NCBI GenBank assembly: GCA_964428355.1
Contig: CAYRYU010000120.1
Location: 1 to 20,994, forward strand
Direction of reading: 5' to 3'
Source of the DNA: CAYRYU01 sp964428355
GTDB taxonomy: Bacteria > Muiribacteriota > Ozemobacteria > Ozemobacterales > Ozemobacteraceae
DNA length: 20,994 bases
Shown here: positions 15,014 through 20,994 of the stretch, in pieces
How positions within the stretch are numbered: the first letter of the stretch is position 1
How the letters are laid out: each line of letters starts with the position of its first letter
Program-made: the position numbers and the translations under genes
The notes under the pieces: generated by a model
The model's input: only the letters and a program-made list of their open reading frames with translations
What the model was told of the DNA's origin: nothing
Database searches by the model: none

Positions 15014-15250
15014 TCACCAGACCTTTTCCAGGGGATTGTCTCGTCCCGTTTTCACCCTGACGACGAAAATGCCGGGACCCGCGGGCATTCTAGCAGAAAT
15101 CCCATCCAATTTGAAGTGCCTCCGATCCAGAAGGAGTAAAGGGGTTCCAAAAGGATTTTGTTCGCCTCTTCCCCAGTCCCTCCCTTTGGGCGAGATGGCC
15201 CCTTCCACCCTTTCAATCCCTGGTGACCGTATGGGCAAAAGCTCTTCCAT
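15014..15250 (-). CDS. Small PilP-like ORF, possibly a fragment
   Basis: This 78-codon ORF ends just before a possible terminator. Its second half, with RDWGRGEQNPF, then FKLDGISARMP, PGIFVVRV, resembles the W-x-R-DPF and L-L-GI patterns of PilP/GspC-type periplasmic proteins, but the final GD-x-V strand region is missing. There is no signal peptide and no good Shine-Dalgarno at ATG 15250, and codons are less GC-biased than in neighbours. It may be a truncated gene or remnant related to the secretin-N gene downstream. Function and even translation are uncertain. Confidence 0.35.
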   Translation of the reverse strand: MEELLPIRSPGIERVEGAISPKGRDWGRGEQNPFGTPLLLLDRRHFKLDGISARMPAGPGIFVVRVKTGRDNPLEKVW

Positions 15251-15282
15251 TGTCGGAGAGGTTTCTGTAAAATGGAATCATT

Positions 15283-16095
15283 GTGGAAGTGAACCGTTTG
15301 CCGCTCGAGGAACGGGTTCTTCAGCTGGCCAGACACCTGGAGAGCGAGGTTTTCGTTTCCCGAGGCCGCCTTCAACCCAAGGATACCGGCCACTTTTTCC
15401 TTTACGGCCTTCTCGCTGCAGGAGCCTATTTCGCAGTCCTGGGCCTCGGGGCAGGTTTGAGTTACGTCATTCTCCAGGGTTTCCTGTGGTTTCTTTGGGC
15501 GGCCGGGATTGCCACATGGACCTATCGGCAGGATCCTCCAATGTCCTACCTGATCCTGATGGGCATCAGAGATGTCATTCCATGGTTGATTCTGGGAACA
15601 GGGCTCTTCCTCTTCCTGGCACACGGTTGGCGATTTTGGAAACGGTTCCATGAGGGTGCCGGGAAGGGCGTAACGGACGTCGCGATGCCGCCCAGGGATC
15701 AATGGTTCGGAAGCCTCCGACAGTGGATCAAGTCAGTAGTCGAGGTTCCATGGGGCCTATGGCTCTCCTCACTTCATCCGGAATTGGCCTCCGAGCCATA
15801 TCCGTATGCCCATCCCGCAGCGGGCATCTTGTGCCTGATCGCAAGGGAGGAAGGGTTCGGCGAGCACGTTTCCCTCTCCGAACGGCTGGGACAGATGAAA
15901 ATACCCGGTGACGGGCTGGTGATCGAGGAAGCGAAACGGCTTCTCTTCCGGAATTCGTTCATCGAGAAAAAAGAATCGATGGATCGTCAGGGAAGGGAAC
16001 TCCACCTTCTGGTGCTGACCGAGACCGGGGAACACCTCGTGCGGCGCTTCGGGATCCGCGATCCGGACCCGCTTCCCGATCCGCCCGGGTCCTGA
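15283..16095 (+). CDS. Membrane protein with a C-terminal winged-helix-like region
   Basis: The 270-residue protein has a charged N-terminus, then three hydrophobic segments: about 38-59 (FFLYGLLAAGAYFAVLGLGA), 61-79 and 98-115 (VIPWLILGTGLFLFLAHG). The soluble C-terminal half (about 140-270) is rich in helices and includes EEAKRLLFRNSFIEKKES followed by LLVLTETGEHLVRRF, a pattern seen in winged-helix domains; this is a loose resemblance. The start is probably GTG 15283 (or GTG 15289); no Shine-Dalgarno lies at good distance, so the start is uncertain. I recognise no family. It is transcribed alone, convergent with the MBL-fold gene. Confidence 0.62.
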   Translation: MEVNRLPLEERVLQLARHLESEVFVSRGRLQPKDTGHFFLYGLLAAGAYFAVLGLGAGLSYVILQGFLWFLWAAGIATWTYRQDPPMSYLILMGIRDVIPWLILGTGLFLFLAHGWRFWKRFHEGAGKGVTDVAMPPRDQWFGSLRQWIKSVVEVPWGLWLSSLHPELASEPYPYAHPAAGILCLIAREEGFGEHVSLSERLGQMKIPGDGLVIEEAKRLLFRNSFIEKKESMDRQGRELHLLVLTETGEHLVRRFGIRDPDPLPDPPGS

Positions 16096-16155
16096 TTTCC
16101 GAAGGGCCGGATTTCTTGATCAACCCGCCCACCTTTGCACCGATCGTTCCCGGAT

Positions 16156-16785
16156 CTAGCTTTTCTGAGGCAGGAACGTGGGGATGCGGTTTCCCATGGC
16201 TTCGCAAAACTTCTTCCCGTCGTCTGGAGATCCGACAACATCGCCATAATGCATGGGAATCACGAGCTTCGTCTTGATTCTGAGGGCGGCCTTGACCGCT
16301 TCATCGACCGTCATGACGTAGGTTCCTGAAACCGGGAGGAGGGCGATGTCGGTGTCGATCAGGCTCATCTCGGGAATGAGGTCCGTGTCGCCCGCGTGGT
16401 AGATCCTGACTCCGTCGATCTCGATCACGTAGCCATTCCAGTGGTTGGCCTGCGGGTGGAATTTTTTACCGATGTTGTAGGCCGGAACGGCGAGAATCTT
16501 GATCCCGCCGAGGGTGACCTTGTCCTCCGGTTTCATTTTCTTCCCCTGCCCGGGCCATTTCCGGACAACCTCGTGGGGAGCGACCAGAACGGTTTCTTCG
16601 GTCTGGATCCTGTCTATGTCCTCGGGCGAGAAATGGTCGAAATGCTCGTGGGTGACGAGGACCAGGTCGGCCTTGGGTGCGCCGGACGGGATCTTGTAGG
16701 GGTCGAAATATACCGTCTTCGAACCCGAGATCCTGAACGCATCGTGGCCGTACCAGTGGATATTGGATTTTGCGAACTCCAGCAT
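16156..16785 (-). CDS. MBL-fold metal-dependent hydrolase (UlaG/YtkL-like)
   Basis: This 209-residue cytoplasmic protein has the metallo-beta-lactamase metal site VTHEHFDHF, then YHAGDTD and a final PMHYGD. The N-terminus IHWYGHDAFRISGSKTVYFDP is typical of the UlaG-like subfamily, in which one member is L-ascorbate-6-phosphate lactonase; most are of unknown substrate. The frame is open to an ATG at 16824, but the ATG at 16785 has an ideal GGAGGA a few bases upstream and fits the family N-terminus. It has its own promoter-like site and no operon partner. Confidence 0.9.
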   Translation of the reverse strand: MLEFAKSNIHWYGHDAFRISGSKTVYFDPYKIPSGAPKADLVLVTHEHFDHFSPEDIDRIQTEETVLVAPHEVVRKWPGQGKKMKPEDKVTLGGIKILAVPAYNIGKKFHPQANHWNGYVIEIDGVRIYHAGDTDLIPEMSLIDTDIALLPVSGTYVMTVDEAVKAALRIKTKLVIPMHYGDVVGSPDDGKKFCEAMGNRIPTFLPQKS

Positions 16786-16807
16786 GGCTTCCTCCGGATG
16801 ACTTGTT

Positions 16808-16823
16808 TGAATGCATTTTATCA
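16808..16823 (-). promoter_or_regulatory. Possible extended -10 promoter of the MBL-fold gene
   Basis: On the minus strand TGATAAAAT (16823-16815) has the TGn extension and a -10 matching five of six positions. No good -35 is present at 17 bases. The start would be about 23 bases before the ATG. Confidence 0.35.
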
Positions 16824-16999
16824 CGCGGCAGGGTCAACGTCGCCTGGTTTGGGGTATCATTCAGATTCGTGGGACGGTTTGGGCACCTGACAATTCTTTT
16901 ACGATCTCCTTACCACCCCCTCACCAAAATGGGCGGGGCGCGGAGCATATTTGGGTCATGAAGTTCAACGATCCGGATATTCGAAGGAGGAAAACTCAA

Positions 17000-18364
17000 A
17001 TGTCATACCGAACCGTCCGACCTCGAGGCCTCGTTCTCGCACTCGTGTTCTGCTTCCTGCCCCTGCTTTCGGGAGCCACGGAACAGATCACACTTTCTCT
17101 TTCCCTGGGAAAGCCCATGATCCTGCCTGTTCGGGAAGTGAACTACCTGAAGATCGGCCTCGCGGGACTCGTGGAGAAAATGGCCAAGACCCGGGCTCCT
17201 GTGAACCTGGCCATCGTGCTCGACAAGTCGGGGTCCATGCAGGGGGAAAAACTCCGCCACGCAAAACGCGCCGCCATGATGGCCATCGAACGGCTCAACT
17301 CCGACGACATCGTCTCGATCGTCGCCTACGACAGCGAAGTGGAGGTCCTGGTGCCGGCGACCAAGGCACGGGACAAGGAGATGATCTTTCGTGCGATCGA
17401 ATCGCTTGAAGCCGGTTCGAACACCGCCCTTTTTGCCGGCGTCAGCAAGGGCGCCCGGGAGGTCCGCAAGTTTCACGACCGGAAGCGGGTCAACCGGATC
17501 ATCCTCCTGTCGGACGGTCTCGCGAACGAAGGTCCGAGTTCGACAGAGGAACTCGGAACCCTTGGCGCATCGCTCGGCAGGGAAGGCATCTCGGTCACGA
17601 CCTTCGGCCTGGGGCTCGGGTACAATGAAGACCTCATGATGCAGCTCGCACGGCAGAGCGACGGGAACCACGCATTCATCGAGAGGCCCGAGGAACTCGC
17701 CCGCACTTTCGATCTCGAGTTCGGAGACATCCTCAACGTCGTCGCCCAGGATGTCGAAATCGAGATCATCCTCCGGAATGCCAGGATCCTTCGCATCCTG
17801 GGCCGGGAAGCCACGATCCGGGATGATTACCCCGAAGGGAAGTTCCCCTCCTCTTTCGAACCCCGCCGAAGATCGGTGTTTTCGAAGATCGGACAGCTCT
17901 GCGGAAACCAGGAGAAGTACGTCCTTCTCGAGATCGAGAACGAACCCGAGCTGAAGGACCTGCCCTCTTTCGATGTCAAGGTCAGCTATACCGATGCCTT
18001 GACCGGCGCAAGGCAGACGAGATCCGGCCACCTGGAGGCAAAGCTCGCGAAGGACGAGAACGAAGCCCGCTCGAGCGAGAACCGGGAAGTGATGGTCTCC
18101 GCAGTCACGCTTCTCGCCAACGAGAATTACAAAGTCGCCACGCGCCTTCGCGACGAAGGCAAGGTCGAGGAAGCCAGGCGGGCCCTCGAAACCAACCGGG
18201 ATTTCCTCAGGTCGAATGCGGAGAGGCTCCAGTCACCGGCTCTGCAGGGCCAGGCGGATCAGAACATGAAGGATGCCACGAACCTGGACGATGAAAGCTG
18301 GAACAAGACCCGGAAGAACATGCGCAAGATCCAGCACACGAACGAAATGCAGCAGACCTACTGA
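17000..18364 (+). CDS. Secreted von Willebrand factor A domain protein
   Basis: The 454-residue protein has a signal peptide (1-26, LVLALVFCFLPLLSGA) and a vWA domain at about 68-245. The metal-ion-dependent adhesion site is complete: Asp75-x-Ser77-x-Ser79, Thr142 and Asp172 (LLSDG). It resembles YfbK-type proteins in having a beta-rich region after the vWA domain (about 250-345) and a helical C-terminus (350-454). There is no lipobox or C-terminal anchor, so it is probably periplasmic or secreted. The frame is open from 16811, but ATG 17000 has AAGGAGG nine bases upstream and gives a signal peptide. It is 19 bases from the kinase gene, so the two are probably one transcript, and it may act as ligand-binding partner of the kinase. 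Confidence 0.9.
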   Translation: MSYRTVRPRGLVLALVFCFLPLLSGATEQITLSLSLGKPMILPVREVNYLKIGLAGLVEKMAKTRAPVNLAIVLDKSGSMQGEKLRHAKRAAMMAIERLNSDDIVSIVAYDSEVEVLVPATKARDKEMIFRAIESLEAGSNTALFAGVSKGAREVRKFHDRKRVNRIILLSDGLANEGPSSTEELGTLGASLGREGISVTTFGLGLGYNEDLMMQLARQSDGNHAFIERPEELARTFDLEFGDILNVVAQDVEIEIILRNARILRILGREATIRDDYPEGKFPSSFEPRRRSVFSKIGQLCGNQEKYVLLEIENEPELKDLPSFDVKVSYTDALTGARQTRSGHLEAKLAKDENEARSSENREVMVSAVTLLANENYKVATRLRDEGKVEEARRALETNRDFLRSNAERLQSPALQGQADQNMKDATNLDDESWNKTRKNMRKIQHTNEMQQTY

Positions 18365-18383
18365 CGATGGAGGGGAAAAACGG

Positions 18384-20093
18384 ATGAAACCGCGGCTGAC
18401 CGTCCTGCTCGGGCTGCTCGTCCTGCTGCCCCTGGGCCTACTGTCCTGGCTCGGGGCAAGGGTTGCCGAGGCCGAGCGCCACAAGGTCAGCCGCTCGTTC
18501 TCCGATTTCGTCAGGAGCAACCTCGCAGGGTTGGACGGGATCGTCCAGGCCCTTCTCCAGGATCGCATGCGACAGCTGCAGACCCTGGTCGAGAGTCCCG
18601 ATTTCCTGCCTGAAAGACTCGCCTCCACGGTAAGGACCGAACCCACGGTCAACTGTTTCTTCCTCCAGGCTTCCGACGGGCGTCTCCTGTTTCCCGATCC
18701 CGAAAAGCGGCTTTCCGAGGCCGAGAAGGAGTTCCTCGTCCGCGCGAAGAACATCTTCGACGGAAAGATGCTGCTCATCTCCGGTGCCGACCCCTCCCCT
18801 GCGGCTCCCGCAGGCGAGAGTTTCGGGAACCCCTCCCCTGCGGCTCCCGCAGGCGAGAGTTTCGGGAACCCTTCACCTTCCTCCTCTTCGGCGAGAGTGG
18901 CCTCGGGGCCCGTCGAGGGGGACTGGTTCCCCTGGTACTGGAACCGGGGATTGAACCTGATCTTCTGGATGCGCGACCGGAACGGAGACGTCCGGGGCGC
19001 TGAACTCGACCGAGTCAGAATGCTGTCCGACATCATCGCCGTCCTCCCCGAAGCCCCGTTTTCCGACCCGCTTCTCCAGAACAGCAAGGTCGAACTGGCG
19101 GACGGCGAGGACCGCCCGATCTACCACTGGGGTGGATATCACCCTCCCGCCTCCGAAACTCCATTCCTTCGATATCAGCTCCAGCCGCCCCTCCGAACGT
19201 GGAGTTTCCGTTTCTTCCTGGGTCCGAAGGCAGCGGAACCGCTCGCCGGGGGGAGCTCCGTTCCTTTGTTGATCGCCATCTTCGCGATGGCTATCGCCCT
19301 GGCGGGAATGGCCCTGGTCATCCACCGCGAAAGTTCCCGTGACCTGCGCGAAGCTGAACAACGGGTCACTTTCGTCAACCAGGTTTCCCATGAGCTGAAA
19401 ACCCCTCTCACCAACATCCGCCTTTACGCGGAGCTGATGGAAAAAGGGGTTCCCGAAGAGGACACCGACCTCCGCAAGCGTCTGGAAATCATCGTCATGG
19501 AAAGCTGCCGTCTCGGACGGCTGATCAACAACGTGCTTTCCTTTTCCAAGCATCAGAGGGGAAAGCTTGTCCTGAAGCCCCGGGAAACCAACGTGGACGA
19601 GACGATCCGGGCGGTGGCCGAGAACTTCCGGCTTCCGTTCAGCCTGAAAAACCTGGCCATCGAGCTTGCCCTGGAGGCTTCCTCCCCCATCCGGGCCGAC
19701 CCCGATCTTCTTGAACAAGTGCTGGGAAACCTTTTCAACAACGTGGAGAAGTATGCCACCCGGGGCGGAGTCATGAAAGTGAAGAGTCAGGTTTCGGGGG
19801 GAGAGCTGTCCATTTTCGTCCGCGACTTCGGCCCCGGAATCCCGCAAGAGAAGACCGAAGCGGTTTTCGAACCCTTCACGCGTCTTGCCGATTCCGTCAA
19901 CGAGGGTGTGGCTGGCACAGGCATCGGCCTTTCGATCGCGCGTTCCCTGGCAAGGCTCCATGGAGGTGACCTGCGGGTGATCTGGAGCGGAGGCGGCCTT
20001 CCCGGGTGCCCGCCCTGCCCATGGCCCGAGCCTCCGGAAGGAACCTGCTTTCTCATCACGGTCAGGTCCCTGCCGCAGGAGGAACGACAATGA
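18384..20093 (+). CDS. Sensor histidine kinase
   Basis: The 569-residue protein has a first membrane segment at 7-25, a periplasmic region of about 265 residues, and a second segment at 292-313. The cytoplasmic part has a HisKA domain with VSHELKTPLTN (phospho-acceptor His336) and an HATPase_c domain with N-box NLFNNVEKYA (around 449-458), DFGPGIP (481-487) and GTGIGLS (511-517). No HAMP domain is obvious. Periplasmic residues 137-162 are two identical 13-residue copies beginning PSPAAPAGESFGN. A proline/cysteine-rich insert (about 537-552) lies near the end. ATG 18384 has GGAGGGG eight bases upstream; the longer frame from 18273 is rejected. It overlaps the regulator by ATGA, and phosphotransfer to it is expected. 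Confidence 0.94.
   Translation: MKPRLTVLLGLLVLLPLGLLSWLGARVAEAERHKVSRSFSDFVRSNLAGLDGIVQALLQDRMRQLQTLVESPDFLPERLASTVRTEPTVNCFFLQASDGRLLFPDPEKRLSEAEKEFLVRAKNIFDGKMLLISGADPSPAAPAGESFGNPSPAAPAGESFGNPSPSSSSARVASGPVEGDWFPWYWNRGLNLIFWMRDRNGDVRGAELDRVRMLSDIIAVLPEAPFSDPLLQNSKVELADGEDRPIYHWGGYHPPASETPFLRYQLQPPLRTWSFRFFLGPKAAEPLAGGSSVPLLIAIFAMAIALAGMALVIHRESSRDLREAEQRVTFVNQVSHELKTPLTNIRLYAELMEKGVPEEDTDLRKRLEIIVMESCRLGRLINNVLSFSKHQRGKLVLKPRETNVDETIRAVAENFRLPFSLKNLAIELALEASSPIRADPDLLEQVLGNLFNNVEKYATRGGVMKVKSQVSGGELSIFVRDFGPGIPQEKTEAVFEPFTRLADSVNEGVAGTGIGLSIARSLARLHGGDLRVIWSGGGLPGCPPCPWPEPPEGTCFLITVRSLPQEERQ
18791..18868. repeat. Two perfect 39-base tandem repeats containing hairpins, inside the kinase gene
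   Basis: The unit at 18791-18829 is repeated at 18830-18868 and a degraded third start follows. Each copy contains CCTGCGG-CTC-CCGCAGG, a perfect 7-bp inverted repeat with a 3-base loop (18798-18814 and 18837-18853). The length keeps the frame. Confidence 0.9.
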
Positions 20094-20797
20094 AGGTTTT
20101 GATCGCAGAAGACGATCCGATGACCCGTGAAGGTCTTGTGGAAATCCTGAAGGACGAGGGGTACAAGGTCATTTCGGCATCCGACGGAAACCAGGCGCTT
20201 GACCTCTATTCCCGGGAACGGCCCGATTTCCTTTGCCTGGACATCATGATGCCGGGAAAAGACGGATTCCAGCTTTGCCGACAGATCCGGACAATCGACG
20301 CGCGGGTCCCCATCGTTTTCATCTCGGCCAAGAGCGAGGAGATCGACAAGGTCGTGGGTCTCGAACTCGGTGCCGACGACTTCATCGTGAAACCCTTCGG
20401 GGTCAAGGAGGTCGTGGCAAGGATCAGGGCGGTTGCCCGCCGGTGTCTCGGATCGGGAAACGTACAACCCGCAGAAGGGGATGCCCCGGGAGGGCCCTTC
20501 GACCTGGACGATCTTCACGTGATCCCGTCTGAACTCCGCGCACGTCGGGGTGAAACCGCTATCGATCTGAGTCTGAGGGATGTGAAGATCCTTCGGCTGC
20601 TTTTCGAGAATCCGGGGACCGTCCTCTCCCGGGACCGCCTTTTCGACGTCTGCTGGGGTGAAGAGTACATACCCAACTCGCGCACTCTCGACCAACACGT
20701 TTCCCAATTGAGGAAGAAGATCGAGGTCGATCCCCGGAACCCGCGGATCATCAAGACAGTTCACGGGATCGGTTACAGGTTCGACCTGGGCAGGTAG
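20090..20797 (+). CDS. OmpR/PhoB-family response regulator
   Basis: The 235-residue protein has a receiver domain at 1-118 with the acidic pair (AEDDP), phospho-acceptor Asp51 (LDIMMPG), Ser in FISAKS and Lys in VKPFG. A linker of about 18 residues leads to the winged-helix DNA-binding domain at 137-235 (LSLRDVKILRLL, RTLDQHVSQLRKKIE, IKTVHGIGYRF). The ATG overlaps the kinase stop by ATGA and has AGGAGG upstream, so the pair are translationally coupled. It should be phosphorylated by the kinase and act as a transcription factor; the target genes are unknown. Confidence 0.95.
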   Translation: MKVLIAEDDPMTREGLVEILKDEGYKVISASDGNQALDLYSRERPDFLCLDIMMPGKDGFQLCRQIRTIDARVPIVFISAKSEEIDKVVGLELGADDFIVKPFGVKEVVARIRAVARRCLGSGNVQPAEGDAPGGPFDLDDLHVIPSELRARRGETAIDLSLRDVKILRLLFENPGTVLSRDRLFDVCWGEEYIPNSRTLDQHVSQLRKKIEVDPRNPRIIKTVHGIGYRFDLGR

Positions 20798-20840
20798 CTC
20801 CCCGGGAACTTCCCCTCCCAATTGAGGAACCGGCATTCTC

Positions 20841-20880
20841 CCAAGCCAAAGGCATTTGGGTGGCTGGTATTTGACTTTTT
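20841..20880 (+). terminator. Possible weak terminator after the regulator
   Basis: CCA-A-GCCA (20841-20848) can pair with TGGCTGG (20861-20867) over a 12-base loop with one bulge, followed by a T-rich tail to 20880. Stem quality is poor. Confidence 0.3.
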
Positions 20881-20899
20881 CGCGCCAAGCCCGTAAGTT
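20871..20899 (+). promoter_or_regulatory. Possible promoter for a gene beyond the right edge
   Basis: TTGACT at 20871-20876 and TAAGTT at 20894-20899 are 17 bases apart. The -35 is good and the -10 poor. Confidence 0.4.
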
Positions 20900-20974
20900 G
20901 GGCAGTCACGAGCCCCACGATGGGGCGAATGTGCCCGAAAAGCCAGGATGGCGCAGTCCTTGAGGGCACCTGAC
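20882..20974 (+). ncRNA. Candidate structured leader RNA, no known class
   Basis: Four or more sets of complementary segments are packed in 93 bases: GCCC/GGGC (20889, 20900), GCCCC/GGGGC (20912-20926), GTGCCC/GGGCAC (20931-20936, 20964-20969) with AGGA/TCCT (20945, 20957) nested inside, and GTCA/TGAC (20905-20908, 20971-20974) closing a three-way junction. The loop of the inner hairpin has TGGCGC (20949-20954), complementary to GCGCCA at 20882-20887, so a pseudoknot is possible. It is followed by a Shine-Dalgarno at 20988. I recognise no riboswitch family. Some of this pairing may be chance in GC-rich DNA. Confidence 0.35.
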
Positions 20975-20987
20975 CGAATTCCTTTCC

Positions 20988-20993
20988 AGGAGG
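20988..20993 (+). promoter_or_regulatory. Shine-Dalgarno of a gene starting beyond the right edge
   Basis: AGGAGG ends one base from the window end, so a plus-strand start codon probably follows within about 10 bases outside the window. Confidence 0.4.
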
Positions 20994-20994
20994 C

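Noticed and set aside
15052..15702. Minus-strand open frame overlapping the 15283 gene
   Set aside because: No coding-like composition; the plus-strand frame gives membrane helices.
16811..16999. Upstream extension of the vWA gene
   Set aside because: It would bury the signal peptide; ATG 17000 has a strong Shine-Dalgarno.
18873..20090. Long minus-strand open frame antisense to the kinase
   Set aside because: The plus strand carries complete HisKA and HATPase motifs; high GC at third positions leaves reverse frames open.
20890..20974. ZTP riboswitch on the minus strand, from a TCGTGACTG stretch
   Set aside because: The second conserved block of that class is absent; the match is short.
20960..20980. 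Hammerhead ribozyme core from CTGACCGA
   Set aside because: The CTGANGA and GAAA core elements are not both present in the needed arrangement.

Overview
The window comes from a GC-rich bacterium with an outer membrane. It has two lipoprotein-type genes, a secretin N-domain protein and several Sec-exported proteins. Genes are tightly packed and many overlap by an ATGA; Shine-Dalgarno sites are strong and there is a textbook sigma-70 promoter. A run of 100 Ns at 1911-2010, flanked by repeats, shows it is a scaffold from a draft or metagenome assembly. The phylum cannot be fixed from the sequence; the gene mix would suit an uncultivated lineage.

Layout. (1) 1-1141, minus: a consensus promoter overlapping the lepB stop drives a DUF2225 protein and then a nitrile-hydratase-like leader peptide (NHLP) protein cut by the window edge, whose second leader-like repeat is just beginning. 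(2) 1138-1665, minus: signal peptidase I in which the nucleophilic serine is a cysteine. (3) 1666-2140: no gene, with CACGAAG-type repeats around the N gap. (4) 2141-6476, minus: an operon pgi, LmeA/DUF2993-like, trmH, LOR/SDH (TIGR00300). (5) 6754-9540, minus: a 928-residue lipoprotein with Ig-like and SBBP propeller repeats. (6) 9867-10363, plus: a small lipoprotein-like gene, one base short near its signal peptide. (7) 10305-14918, minus: an operon of secretin N-domain protein, proline-rich exported protein, MFS transporter and uvrC. (8) 15014-15250, minus: a small PilP-like ORF followed by a possible terminator. (9) 15283-16095, plus: a membrane protein; 16156-16785, minus: an MBL-fold hydrolase. 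(10) 17000-20797, plus: an operon of secreted von Willebrand A protein, sensor histidine kinase and OmpR-type response regulator. (11) 20798-20994: a promoter-like site and a compact set of complementary segments ending in a Shine-Dalgarno at the window edge, probably the leader of the next gene.

How the genes may work together. The vWA protein, kinase and regulator look like one envelope-sensing unit. The secretin-N, proline-rich and PilP-like proteins suggest a pilus or secretion-like envelope assembly. The pgi operon is mostly housekeeping. The most unusual items are the multi-leader NHLP protein, the cysteine signal peptidase, the secretin without a pore domain and the possible RNA structure at the right edge.
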